64,000 bases of DNA from JACMLX01 sp040384325 (lineage in GTDB: Bacteria > Gemmatimonadota > Gemmatimonadetes > Gemmatimonadales > Gemmatimonadaceae): NCBI GenBank assembly GCA_040384325.1, contig JAZKJL010000001.1, forward strand, positions 744,001 to 808,000. Reading direction: 5' to 3'. Both the position numbers and the translations under genes were made by a program. Of this stretch, positions 31,050 to 39,674 are shown one piece after another. The notes beneath the pieces were generated by a model. It saw nothing but the letters and a program-made list of their open reading frames with translations, did no database searches and was not told the DNA's origin. The stretch's first letter is position 1, and each line of letters opens with the position of its first letter.

Positions 31050-33103
31050 TGCCGGCTCCGACCCTCGACGACGCCCTCGCCGTCCTGCAGCAGAAGTTCA
31101 AGTACGGCGCGTTCCGCCCTGGGCAGGAACGCGCCATCACCAGCGTGCTCGCCGGCCGCGACACGCTGGTGGTGCTGCCGACCGGTGGTGGCAAGTCGAT
31201 CTGCTATCAGGTTCCGGCGCTGGTGAAGCGCGGCCTGACGGTCGTGATCTCGCCGCTGATCTCCCTGATGAAGGACCAGGTGGATGCGCTGATGGGCCGC
31301 GGCATCGAGGCGGCGTTCATCAACAGCACGCTCTCCAGCAGCGAAGTCAGCGACCGGCTGGTGCGCGCGCAGCGCGGCGAGATCCGCATGCTCTATGTGG
31401 CGCCGGAGCGTTTCGACGTCGGTGCCACCGCCGAGCGGCTGAAGGCGATCGGGATCGCGCTGCTGGCGGTGGACGAGGCGCACTGCATCAGCGAGTGGGG
31501 CCATGACTTCCGCCCCAGCTATCGCCGAGTGGGCGAGGTGCGCCAGCGCCTCGGCAATCCGCCCACCATCGCCCTCACCGCCACCGCCACGCCGGTGGTG
31601 CGCGAGGACATCGCCCGCATCCTCGACCTGCAGGACCCGGAGATCATCGTCACCGGGTTCGACCGGCCGAACCTGTCGTATGGCGTCATCTCGGCCAAGA
31701 ACGATCGCGAGAAGGACGCTGTTGTCGTGGCGCAGCTACGCGAGATGGAGGAGGGCAGCGGCATCGTCTATGCGTCCACGCGCAAGACGGTGGAGCGCAT
31801 GGCGCACTACCTCGATGACCAGGGCATTCCGGCGCGCGCCTATCACGCCGGGCTGGATGACGAACGCCGGCGGCGCGTGCAGGACGCCTTCATGTCCGGC
31901 AACACGCGCGTCATCGTCGCCACCAACAGCTTCGGCATGGGCGTGGACAAGTCGAACGTGCGGCTGGTGATCCACTACGCCATGCCCGGGACACTCGAGG
32001 CCTACTATCAGGAGGCGGGCCGCGCTGGTCGTGACGGCCTGCACAGTCGCTGCCTGCTGCTGCACGCGTTCCCCGATCGATTCACGCACGAGTTCTTCAT
32101 CAAGTCGGCACTGCCCGACCGTCACCTGATCGAGCAGGTGCACCGACGCTGCCAGCGCGAAGCGGATCGCGGCGGCGTGGTGGCGGCGACAGCCGATGAA
32201 CTGGCGGCTGGCATCGGCGGCAAGGTATCGTCGAAGGCGGTGGAATCCGCGCTGCGCGTGCTCGCCGAGGCCAGCGTGCTGCGCTGGGATCCCGAGAGCG
32301 CGGGCCTCGTGTCGCTGCGGCTGCTGGCCACGCCCGAGCGCATCCGCCACGAACTCGGTGATGGCTTCGAGATGGAGCGTGAGCTGCTGCGCGCCTGCTG
32401 GCGGATCGCGAAGCACCAGCTCTCACGCGGTGCCATCATCGACCTCGATGGCCTGCCGCCCGGCTTCAACGGTTTCGCAGACAGCTTCCCGATGCTCGAA
32501 CGGCTACAGGCCCGCCAGTTCGTGCAGGTCGAGCGCGTCGGTGGCGGGTTGCGACTGGTCGACCAAGGCATGTCGCTGGATCGTGTCTCGATCGACTGGC
32601 GCGCGCTCGATCGGCGACGCCAGCGCGAGTTCGACAAGCTGGAGGCGATGCAGCGCTACGCGTACGCGACCAGTTGCCGACGCCAGGCGTTGCTGCAATG
32701 GTTCGGCGATCCGGCGGCAAAGGCGGAATGCGGCTCCTGCGACAACTGTCTCGGTGAGACGCGCAGTGCGCCCAGCGTGCGAGGCGCGTGGACGCCGGGC
32801 GAGCGCACGCGCACGCCACGCGACCCCAACGTACGCCGCGAGACGCAGCGGAAATCGAAGGAGACCGGCGGCGCGGTGACGGAGGCCGACACCGAGCTGC
32901 TGATCGCGCTCAAGGCCTGTCGCGCGCAGCTGGCGGCCGGGAAGCCGGCCTACATCGTGTTCCCGGACGCGACACTGGCCGCCTTCGCCACCCGCAAGCC
33001 ACTCACCGCCGCGGCCATGGCCGGGCTGCCTGGCGTGGGGCCGGTGAAACTGGAGCGGTACGCCGAGCCGTTCCTCGACGTCATCCGTTCACACAGCCGC
33101 TGA
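31046..33103 (+). CDS. recQ: ATP-dependent DNA helicase RecQ
   Basis: A 685-residue 3'-5' helicase of recombination and fork repair. Helicase motifs in order: FRPGQERAI (motif 0), VVLPTGGGKSICYQ (Walker A), VDEAHCISEWGHDFRPSY (DEAH), ALTATATP, YHAGLDDERR and QEAGRAGRDG. The RQC zinc cysteines are visible (CGSCDNC), and an HRDC-like domain closes the protein (LKACRAQLAAGKPAYIVFPD). All expected parts are present. MutL/RecF-type partners are not in the window. Confidence 0.96.
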   Translation: MMPAPTLDDALAVLQQKFKYGAFRPGQERAITSVLAGRDTLVVLPTGGGKSICYQVPALVKRGLTVVISPLISLMKDQVDALMGRGIEAAFINSTLSSSEVSDRLVRAQRGEIRMLYVAPERFDVGATAERLKAIGIALLAVDEAHCISEWGHDFRPSYRRVGEVRQRLGNPPTIALTATATPVVREDIARILDLQDPEIIVTGFDRPNLSYGVISAKNDREKDAVVVAQLREMEEGSGIVYASTRKTVERMAHYLDDQGIPARAYHAGLDDERRRRVQDAFMSGNTRVIVATNSFGMGVDKSNVRLVIHYAMPGTLEAYYQEAGRAGRDGLHSRCLLLHAFPDRFTHEFFIKSALPDRHLIEQVHRRCQREADRGGVVAATADELAAGIGGKVSSKAVESALRVLAEASVLRWDPESAGLVSLRLLATPERIRHELGDGFEMERELLRACWRIAKHQLSRGAIIDLDGLPPGFNGFADSFPMLERLQARQFVQVERVGGGLRLVDQGMSLDRVSIDWRALDRRRQREFDKLEAMQRYAYATSCRRQALLQWFGDPAAKAECGSCDNCLGETRSAPSVRGAWTPGERTRTPRDPNVRRETQRKSKETGGAVTEADTELLIALKACRAQLAAGKPAYIVFPDATLAAFATRKPLTAAAMAGLPGVGPVKLERYAEPFLDVIRSHSR

Positions 33104-33174
33104 TACCGTGGTGGCGGCCCAGCCGTCACCCGTGCGGCCGGTATGGCGGTGCCGCGTGACGCCGGTCGCGACGT

Positions 33175-33182
33175 TAGTTTTT
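33175..33182 (+). promoter_or_regulatory. Possible -10 element (TAGTTTTT) of the acyl-CoA dehydrogenase gene
   Basis: TAGTTTTT lies 45 bases before the acyl-CoA dehydrogenase start in an AT-rich island of an otherwise GC-rich 123-base gap. It fits the TAnnTT pattern at other heads. No -35 box is clear. Confidence 0.3.
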
Positions 33183-33226
33183 CGGTTTACGGGCGCCCAG
33201 CAGCGGCTGCCCCCAACTCATGCATC

Positions 33227-34444
33227 ATGGACGATTCGCTCTACTTCAGTGAGCAGCACCTGCAGGTGCGCGAGATGGTGCGCGCCTTCGCGAATGACCA
33301 TATCCGGCCGGTTGCCAGCCGTCACGACGCCGACTCGTCGTTCCCCTGGGAGAACGTGGCGAAGATGGCCGACCTTGGCCTGTTCGGGATCCCGTGGTCC
33401 GAAGACCTCGGCGGCACCGGCTTCGACTCGATGGCCTTCATCATCGCCATCCACGAACTGGCCAAGGTCTGCGCCAGCCACTCGATCACCATCTCCGCCC
33501 ACACCACGCTCGGCACGTCACCGATCGTCTACTTCGGCAACGAGGCGCAGCAGCAGCGATACGTGCCGCTGCTGGCGGCAGGCAAGGTGCTGGGCGGCTT
33601 CGGCCTGACGGAACCCAATGCCGGCAGCGACGCCGGCGGCACGCAGACGACCGCGGTGCGCAAGGGCAGCCACTACGTCGTCAACGGCTCCAAGCGCTTC
33701 ATCACGCACGCCGGCGTCGGCGAGGTCTTCATCGTCACCGCCGTCACCGATCCATCGGCGGGCACCCGCGGCATCAGCTCCTTCATCATGACGAAGGAGA
33801 CCACCGATCTCGAGGCCACGCGTGCGGTCGGGGTGGGGCACGACGACGCGATCGTGCCGATGGCCGGCTTCAGGGCGGGGAAGAAGGAAGACAAGCTGGG
33901 CTGGCGCGCGAGCGACACCCGCGAACTGATCTTCGAGAACGTGGAAGTGCCGGCCGAGAACCTGCTGGGCGCGGAAGGCATGGGCTTCATCAACTTCATG
34001 AAGACGCTCGACGCTGGACGCATCGGCATCGCCGCGCTGTCGCTGGGCATTGCCGAAGGCGCCTTCGAGGAGGCGCGCAAGTATTCGATCGAGCGCAAGC
34101 AGTTCGGGCAGTCGATCGTGAACTTCCAGGGCGTGTCGTTCCAGCTCTCCGACATGGCCACCGAGATCGAGGCCGGCAAGCATCTCACGTATCACGCCGC
34201 GATGCTGGCGCAGGCCGGCAAGCCGTACGGCAAGGAAGCGGCGATGGCGAAGCTGTTCTGCTCCGAACTGGCGATGCGCGCCACGCTGAAGGCGATCCAG
34301 ATCCACGGTGGCTACGGCTACACCAAGGACTACCCGGTGGAGCGCTTCATGCGCGACGCGAAGATCTGCGAAATCGGCGAAGGCACGTCGGAGATCCAGC
34401 GCCTGGTGATCGCGCGACACCTGGTCAAGGAGATCACGGGGTGA
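33227..34444 (+). CDS. Acyl-CoA dehydrogenase, short/branched-chain type
   Basis: A 405-residue FAD enzyme introducing the alpha-beta double bond into acyl-CoA. It shows GGFGLTEPNAGSDAGGTQT, VVNGSKRFITHAG, YSIERKQFGQSI, QIHGGYGYTKDYPVERFMRD and the catalytic-base region CEIGEGTSEIQRLVIARHL. The ATG at 33227 gives the conserved N-terminus; the longer frame to 33143 is not conserved. It could act before the carboxylase and enoyl-CoA hydratase of the 23-28 kb cluster, though 5.5 kb and recQ separate them. Overlaps the next gene (GTGA). Confidence 0.94.
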   Translation: MDDSLYFSEQHLQVREMVRAFANDHIRPVASRHDADSSFPWENVAKMADLGLFGIPWSEDLGGTGFDSMAFIIAIHELAKVCASHSITISAHTTLGTSPIVYFGNEAQQQRYVPLLAAGKVLGGFGLTEPNAGSDAGGTQTTAVRKGSHYVVNGSKRFITHAGVGEVFIVTAVTDPSAGTRGISSFIMTKETTDLEATRAVGVGHDDAIVPMAGFRAGKKEDKLGWRASDTRELIFENVEVPAENLLGAEGMGFINFMKTLDAGRIGIAALSLGIAEGAFEEARKYSIERKQFGQSIVNFQGVSFQLSDMATEIEAGKHLTYHAAMLAQAGKPYGKEAAMAKLFCSELAMRATLKAIQIHGGYGYTKDYPVERFMRDAKICEIGEGTSEIQRLVIARHLVKEITG

Positions 34445-35001
34445 CCGACAGCTCGCAATCGATGGTGCAGCGGATGCGTGTGCCGCTCGGCTTCGTGTTC
34501 GGGGCGCTGTTCCTCTGGTTCGCGCCCAGGTACGCAACGCCGCAGAAGCTGGCCATCGGTGGCGCGATTGCGCTGGTGGGGGTGCTCATCCGCGCCTGGT
34601 CCACCGGGCACATCGTCAAGAACCAGAAGCTGACCACCACCGGGCCCTATGCGCACACGCGCAACCCGCTCTACCTGGGCAGCTTCCTGCTGGCGCTGGG
34701 CTTCGCGTTCGCGGCGCACTGGCTGGCGATGGTGCTGGTGATCGCGTTCTGGATCGCGGTGTACGGGCCGACGATCACTCGCGAGCGGGACTACCTGCGA
34801 AGCCTCTACGGCGCCGACTACGCCGAATACGAGGTGAACGTGCCGGCCTTCCTGCCGCGGCTCACGCCCTGGTCAGGACCGGCCGGCGCGGATCGGAGTG
34901 GCGGCTTCAGCTTCCCGCTCTACCTCCGCCACAATGAGTGGCAGGCAGGTCTCGGCTTCCTGGTGGTGCTGGGCTGGCTGGTCTTCAGTCCGTTCCGCTG
35001 A
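34441..35001 (+). CDS. Isoprenylcysteine carboxyl methyltransferase-like membrane protein
   Basis: A 186-residue protein with membrane segments at FVFGALFLWFA, LAIGGAIALVGVLIRAW, FLLALGFAFAAHWLAMVLV and near the C-terminus (GLGFLVVLGWLVF). The signature TTGPYAHTRNPLYLGSFL is that of the ICMT/phospholipid methyltransferase family, which methylates lipids or small hydrophobic molecules. The substrate is unknown. The GTG at 34441 overlaps the acyl-CoA dehydrogenase stop by four bases. Confidence 0.85.
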   Translation: MTDSSQSMVQRMRVPLGFVFGALFLWFAPRYATPQKLAIGGAIALVGVLIRAWSTGHIVKNQKLTTTGPYAHTRNPLYLGSFLLALGFAFAAHWLAMVLVIAFWIAVYGPTITRERDYLRSLYGADYAEYEVNVPAFLPRLTPWSGPAGADRSGGFSFPLYLRHNEWQAGLGFLVVLGWLVFSPFR

Positions 35002-35011
35002 CGGTCGAAGG

Positions 35012-35044
35012 CCATCGCGGCGGCGATGATTCCCGCCGCGGTGG
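35012..35044 (+). terminator. Strong hairpin after the ICMT-like gene, probable terminator
   Basis: The 12-base arms at 35012-35023 and 35033-35044 pair fully (one G-U) around a 9-base loop, starting 11 bases after the stop at 35001. The stem is almost all G-C. There is no T-run, so it may stop polymerase with Rho or protect a 3' end. Confidence 0.55.
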
Positions 35045-35422
35045 GGTGCCATCCAGCCTGACCGGTGGATAGGCTTCGGCTCGTCGTGCGGCGCGCCTGA
35101 GCGTGCTGCGTGCGTTCGCCGGTGCGGAGCGACCCCCGCACCGGTGTGTTGTTCCCCGACTTGCAGTCGGCGCTGGAGTGGCGGCGTCGGGCCGGTCGGG
35201 CCGTACTCGTTTCACCGGTCATCTCCGTGATGGCCACCAGTCGCAGTGGAACTCGCACAGCCGCATGTCTCGCGGGCGGGTGAAGCTGGATCGACCGGGT
35301 GAGGCGTGCAGTGCGGCAGCCGCTGGTGTCTGGCATGCGTCCGCGTGCACGACAACTTTCACGTTGGTCAGCCCACGGGCTGCGTGTGTACGGGTCGCCT
35401 CACGCGGTGCCGCGAGGCGTGC
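35045..35422 (+). promoter_or_regulatory. Long gene-free leader of the RNase E/G gene with a perfect hairpin at 35119-35144
   Basis: No gene is supported in this 378-base stretch. It contains CCGGTGCGG (35119-35127) pairing perfectly with CCGCACCGG (35136-35144), loop 8 bases. RNase E genes of other bacteria carry long leaders that let the enzyme cut and down-regulate its own mRNA. A similar role here is inferred from position and structure only. No promoter is obvious. Confidence 0.4.
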
Positions 35423-37018
35423 ATGAAGCGTGACATCCTGATCAATGCCGCCGCACGGGAAGTGCGCGTGGCCATCATCGAAGACGACCAGCTGGTCGAG
35501 CTTCTGGTGGAACGTCCCGAGGCGCGCCGGATGGTCGGCGACATCTACCTCGGACGGGTCGAGGCGGTGCAACCGGGCCTGCAGGCCGCCTTCGTCGACA
35601 TCGGCACCGAGAAGAGCGCCTTCCTGCACGCGTCGGACCTCGTCTACGAGACGGACGATGACGACGATGACGACGACGACGAGAACGATGGCGACGACGC
35701 CGCCGAGGCCGCGCAGGACGCCGCGGCGTCGGGCAGCGAGACGCCCCGTTCCGGACGCGCACCGAAGAAGGAGGCGCCACAGATCCAGGACGTCCTGAAG
35801 CGCGGCGACACGATCCTGGTGCAGGTCAGCAAGGAGCCGATCTCCACCAAGGGACCGCGCGTCACCGCGCAGGTCTCCATGGCTGGCCGGTTCCTGGTCT
35901 ACATGCCGTTCGCCTCGCGCGTCGGCGTCAGCCGCAAGATCGGTGAGCGCGCCGAGCGCCAGCGCCTGAAGGAGCAGGTCAACGCCTTCCTGCCCAAGGA
36001 TGCCGGCGGCGTGATCGTCCGCACCGTCGGCGAGGACGTGACCGCCGAGACGTTCGAGCGCGAGCTGACGGGACTGATCAACAACTGGAAGCGGATCAAC
36101 CGGAAGCGGCAGTTCATGCGCGCACCGGCGCTGGTGCACCGTGAGACGAACCTGGCGCGCGGCATCATCCGCGACCTGTTCAGCGCCAAGGTGGACAAGC
36201 TGGTGGTGGACAGCCGCCAGCTGTACAACGAGATCGTGGAATACCTGAAGGGCGTGGGTCCGGAGCTGGTGGACCGCGTGCAGCTGTACGAGGAGACGCA
36301 GCCGCTGTTCGACAAGCACGAGGTCGAGGCGGAGATCCGCGACATCTTCAAGCGGCGCTGCGACCTGCCGTCGGGCGGCTACCTGATCATCGAGCCCACC
36401 GAAGCGCTGGTTTCGATCGACATCAACTCGGGCCGCTACACCGGCAAGAAGGACCCCGAGAAGACGATCATGAAGACCAACATGGAGGCCGCCCGGGAGG
36501 TGGCACGCCAGCTCCGGCTGCGCGACGTGGGCGGCATCATCGTCTGCGACTTCATCGACATGGAGACCCGCGCCAACCGCGACCGGGTGCTGCAGGAACT
36601 GCGGACCCACCTGGGGCGCGACCGGGCCCGGACGAAGGCGTTCCAGGTCAGTGAGCTGGGCCTGATCGAGATGACCCGCCAGCGCGTGCGGGCCAGCCAC
36701 CTCCAGGCCACCACCGAGCCCTGTCCCACCTGCAACGGCACCGGCCGGATCTTCACCCCCGAGACGATCGTCCGGCGGGTGGAGCGGTCGGTGAAGCGGA
36801 TCGGGGTCGAGGGTCGGCGCGATCCGATGGTGGTCAAGCTCCATCCGGACGTGGCCATGTACGTCCTGGAGCAGGAGCCCGACATCCTCGCCCGGCTGGA
36901 AAAGGTGGTCTCGTTCTCGCTCGAGCTGCGGGATGACCCCCTCCTGCGGCCGGACGAGTACAAGCTGGTGGTCAAGGGAGCCCAGCGGGACGTGACGGCC
37001 CAGTACGCCCTGGCCTGA
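35423..37018 (+). CDS. Ribonuclease E/G family endoribonuclease
   Basis: A 531-residue endoribonuclease of mRNA decay and rRNA processing. It starts MKRDILINAAAREVRVAIIE. An S1 RNA-binding domain (GDIYLGRVEAVQPGLQAAFV) is split by an acidic insert at residues about 77-118 containing a run of ten Asp. The catalytic metal ligands lie in SIDINSGRYTG and CDFIDMETRAN, and the Zn-link is CPTCNGTG. It ends soon after the small domain, so it lacks the long RNase E scaffold tail and resembles RNase G. The ATG at 35423 starts the conserved N-terminus. Confidence 0.94.
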   Translation: MKRDILINAAAREVRVAIIEDDQLVELLVERPEARRMVGDIYLGRVEAVQPGLQAAFVDIGTEKSAFLHASDLVYETDDDDDDDDDENDGDDAAEAAQDAAASGSETPRSGRAPKKEAPQIQDVLKRGDTILVQVSKEPISTKGPRVTAQVSMAGRFLVYMPFASRVGVSRKIGERAERQRLKEQVNAFLPKDAGGVIVRTVGEDVTAETFERELTGLINNWKRINRKRQFMRAPALVHRETNLARGIIRDLFSAKVDKLVVDSRQLYNEIVEYLKGVGPELVDRVQLYEETQPLFDKHEVEAEIRDIFKRRCDLPSGGYLIIEPTEALVSIDINSGRYTGKKDPEKTIMKTNMEAAREVARQLRLRDVGGIIVCDFIDMETRANRDRVLQELRTHLGRDRARTKAFQVSELGLIEMTRQRVRASHLQATTEPCPTCNGTGRIFTPETIVRRVERSVKRIGVEGRRDPMVVKLHPDVAMYVLEQEPDILARLEKVVSFSLELRDDPLLRPDEYKLVVKGAQRDVTAQYALA

Positions 37019-37039
37019 TCGTTGACGCGACCGGGCCAG

Positions 37040-37068
37040 TTGACACCCCGGCTCGGGTCGCCTAACTT
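37040..37068 (+). promoter_or_regulatory. Sigma-70-type promoter of rplU-rpmA
   Basis: TTGACA (37040-37045) and TAACTT (37063-37068) are separated by exactly 17 bases, in the 83-base gap between the RNase gene and rplU. Transcription would start about 37075, leaving a leader of roughly 27 bases. This is the best promoter in the window. Confidence 0.8.
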
Positions 37069-37101
37069 CGTGGGCTAATTACCCTTACACGTCGTACACC
37101 T

Positions 37102-37419
37102 ATGAGCTACGCGATCATTCGCACCGGCGGCAAGCAGTTCCGCGTCAGTGCTGGCCAGACCTACCGGATTCCGTCCCTCCTCGGCGATGCCGGTGGGACG
37201 GTCGAGTTCAACGAAGTCCTGCTCGGTTCCGACGGCTCCGCCGTGAAGACCGGCGTCCCGACCCTCTCGGGTGCCAAGGTCTCGGCCGAGATCGTCAAGC
37301 ACGGCCGCGGCGAGAAGATCATCGTCTTCAAGTTCAAGCGCCGGAAGAACTACGCCCGCAAGCAGGGCCACCGTCAGGGCTTCACGGAAGTCCGGATCAC
37401 CGACATCACGCTGGGCTGA
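37102..37419 (+). CDS. rplU: Large ribosomal subunit protein bL21
   Basis: A 105-residue protein of standard bL21 length, starting MSYAIIRTGGKQFRVSAGQT. It contains VLLGSDGSAVKTGVP and the basic rRNA-binding IIVFKFKRRKNYARKQGHRQ near the C-terminus. It is followed by rpmA after seven bases, the near-universal rplU-rpmA order. The two share the promoter at 37040 and the terminator at 37732. Confidence 0.98.
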   Translation: MSYAIIRTGGKQFRVSAGQTYRIPSLLGDAGGTVEFNEVLLGSDGSAVKTGVPTLSGAKVSAEIVKHGRGEKIIVFKFKRRKNYARKQGHRQGFTEVRITDITLG

Positions 37420-37426
37420 GACACCA

Positions 37427-37711
37427 ATGGCACATAAAAAGGGCGTAGGCTCATCCCGGAACGGCCGCGACTCGAATCCGCAGTACCGCGGTGTGAAGAA
37501 GTTCGGCGGCGAGTTCGTGCGCGCCGGCGGCATCATCATCCGTCAGTGCGGTACCAAGGTGCACCCGGGCCGCAACGTCGGCCTCGGCCGCGATTACACG
37601 ATCTTCTCGCTGGTTGACGGCGTGGTCGAGTTTTCGCCGAAGGACAAGCGTCGCATCAAGGTCAGTGTGAAGCCGCTGGCGCCCGTCGCCGAAGCCATCG
37701 CCGCCGACTGA
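37427..37711 (+). CDS. rpmA: Large ribosomal subunit protein bL27
   Basis: A 94-residue bL27. It begins directly MAHKKGVGSSRNGRDSNPQY, so it has the mature-type N-terminus that reaches the peptidyl-transferase centre, without the cleavable leader of Firmicutes. GVKKFGGEFVRAGGIIIRQ and GTKVHPGRNVGLGRD are family motifs. obgE, often next, is absent; an amidase gene follows after the terminator. Confidence 0.98.
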   Translation: MAHKKGVGSSRNGRDSNPQYRGVKKFGGEFVRAGGIIIRQCGTKVHPGRNVGLGRDYTIFSLVDGVVEFSPKDKRRIKVSVKPLAPVAEAIAAD

Positions 37712-37731
37712 ATCCGTCGCACGGAACGTCG

Positions 37732-37766
37732 AACGCCTCCGCTCCGCGCGGGGGCGTTTTGTTTTG
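37732..37766 (+). terminator. Rho-independent terminator of rplU-rpmA
   Basis: AACGCCTCCGC (37732-37742) pairs with GCGGGGGCGTT (37748-37758; one G-U) around a five-base loop, followed by TTTTGTTTT. A textbook intrinsic terminator 21 bases after the rpmA stop. Confidence 0.93.
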
Positions 37767-37991
37767 GTGGCACGCGCACGTCGTGGCCATCGTTCGCCGC
37801 ACGAGGATTGCCGCGCGTGACGCACGCCACTGGTGCCCCCGCGTCCCCGTGCGCACACTCCCTGTGCACGCCGTGCGCGGCGCCGTGAGGCACGCGTTCG
37901 AGGTTGCCCCGGATTGTTCGGTGGGCCGCCACGACACGCACCGTCGGACAGCACCACCAGAGTCGCTCAACCCACTGCCCGGGATGCACGC

Positions 37992-39611
37992 ATGGAACGC
38001 CGGGATTTCCTCGCTGCTGGATTCGCCCTCACTGCGTCGGTCCCGCTGCGTCGAACGTTCCCCGTCGTCAACCTGCGCGAACGACACGCGTACGCTGCCG
38101 TCGAGGCACTGGATGACCTCACGATCGCTGCGGCGCAAACGGAGCTAGCAGCCGGCCGCCTGACGTCACGCGCGCTGACCGAGCATTACCTGATGCGCAT
38201 CCGCACGCTGGATGCGGATGGGCCGCGGGTGAACAGCGTGATCGAGGTCAACCCCGACGCGCTGGCGCGCGCCGACGCGGCCGATGCGGAACGGGCCGCC
38301 GGACGCGCCACGGGTGCGCTGCACGGCATCCCGATCCTGGTGAAGGACAACATCGATACCGCCGACCGCATGAGCACCACGGCCGGGTCACTCGCCCTCG
38401 CCGAGAATCGTGCGCGGCGCGACGCCGGCGTGGTGGCACGGTTGCGCGCATCCGGTGCGGTGATCCTCGGCAAGACGAATCTCAGCGAGTGGGCGAACTT
38501 CCGGTCGGACCATTCCTCCAGCGGCTGGAGCGGTCGCGGCGCACTGACGAGGAATCCGCATGCGCTCGACCGCTCGCCGAGCGGATCGAGTTCCGGCAGC
38601 GGATCCGCAGTCGCGGCAGACTTCTGCCTGGCGGCCGTGGGAACCGAAACCGACGGCTCGGTGGTGTCGCCGGCTTCGTATGTCGGCATCGTCGGGCTGA
38701 AGCCGACCGTGGGCCTGGTGAGCCGCAGCGGCATCATCCCGATCAGCGCCAGCCAGGATACGGCGGGACCGATGGCGCGCACCGTGCGCGACGCCGCGCT
38801 GCTGCTCAACGGCATGATCGGACGTGACGCCGCCGACGGTGCGACGCGCTCGGTGCCGGCCACGTTGTCCACCGACTTCACGCGGACCCTGGACGTCGAG
38901 GGGCTGAAGGGGCTTCGCATTGGCATCGCGCGGAACTACTTCGGCTTCAATGCGCGGGTCGATGCGCTGATGGAGGATGCGATCCGCGTCATGCGCGATC
39001 GCGGCGCGGTGCTGGTGGACAATGCCAACGTGCCGAACGACGGGAAGTACGGCCGGGAAGAGTTCGAGGTGCTGCTGCACGAGTTCAAGGCCGGCCTCAA
39101 CGCCTACCTCGCCGCCCTGCCATCGGCGACCCCGGTGCACTCGCTGGCGGAGCTCATCCTGTGGAACGAACGCAACGCCGATCGCGAGCTGCAGTGGTTC
39201 GGCCAGGAGACGCTCACGCAGGCGCAGAAACGCGGTCCGCTGAGCAGCCAGGTGTACCGACGCGCGCGTGAGGTGTGCGTACGGCTCTCGCGACGCGAGG
39301 GCATCGATGCAGTCCTCAAGCGTACGCGGTGTGACCTGCTGATCGGTCCCACGACCGGTCCAGCGCATGTCATCGATCTCGTGAACGGTGACCACTTCAG
39401 CGGTGGCGTCTCCAGTGCGCCTGCCGTGGCTGGGTATCCACACCTCACCGTACCTGCCGGCCGCGTGGCCGGCCTGCCGGTCGGAATCTCCTTCTTCGGC
39501 CCGGCGTGGAGTGAACCGCAGCTGTTCCGCGCCGGGTACGCCTTCGAGCAGGCGACAACGCATCGGGTGCGCCCGACGTTCACGCCTACGATCACCGCCT
39601 CGCCGCGCTGA
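37992..39611 (+). CDS. Amidase-signature family amidase, probably Tat-exported
   Basis: A 539-residue amidase-signature hydrolase. The N-terminus MERRDFLAAGFALTASVPL is a Tat-type signal (RRDFL). The catalytic triad region is present: Lys118 in HGIPILVKDN, the cis-Ser within SPSGSSSGSGSAVA (about 196-209) and the nucleophile Ser223 in TETDGSVVSPA. The substrate amide cannot be told. A longer in-frame start at 37833 lacks similarity; the ATG at 37992 gives the signal peptide. The 225-base gap upstream holds nothing I can call. Confidence 0.9.
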   Translation: MERRDFLAAGFALTASVPLRRTFPVVNLRERHAYAAVEALDDLTIAAAQTELAAGRLTSRALTEHYLMRIRTLDADGPRVNSVIEVNPDALARADAADAERAAGRATGALHGIPILVKDNIDTADRMSTTAGSLALAENRARRDAGVVARLRASGAVILGKTNLSEWANFRSDHSSSGWSGRGALTRNPHALDRSPSGSSSGSGSAVAADFCLAAVGTETDGSVVSPASYVGIVGLKPTVGLVSRSGIIPISASQDTAGPMARTVRDAALLLNGMIGRDAADGATRSVPATLSTDFTRTLDVEGLKGLRIGIARNYFGFNARVDALMEDAIRVMRDRGAVLVDNANVPNDGKYGREEFEVLLHEFKAGLNAYLAALPSATPVHSLAELILWNERNADRELQWFGQETLTQAQKRGPLSSQVYRRAREVCVRLSRREGIDAVLKRTRCDLLIGPTTGPAHVIDLVNGDHFSGGVSSAPAVAGYPHLTVPAGRVAGLPVGISFFGPAWSEPQLFRAGYAFEQATTHRVRPTFTPTITASPR

Positions 39612-39674
39612 TCGGCTTCACCGCATCGGCACGCAACTCGCCGGTGCCCTCACCGCCTCCAGTTCCCCTGATTC

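Noticed and set aside
35651..35690. GAC/GAT tract as a microsatellite or CRISPR-like repeat
   Set aside because: It encodes the Asp run of the RNase E/G insert, in frame with the gene. There are no spacers, and no CRISPR array or cas gene is present in the window.
37019..37062. Terminator of the RNase E/G gene formed by CGACC and GGGTCG segments
   Set aside because: The pairing is patchy and overlaps the spacer of the rplU promoter, so it cannot be called with confidence.
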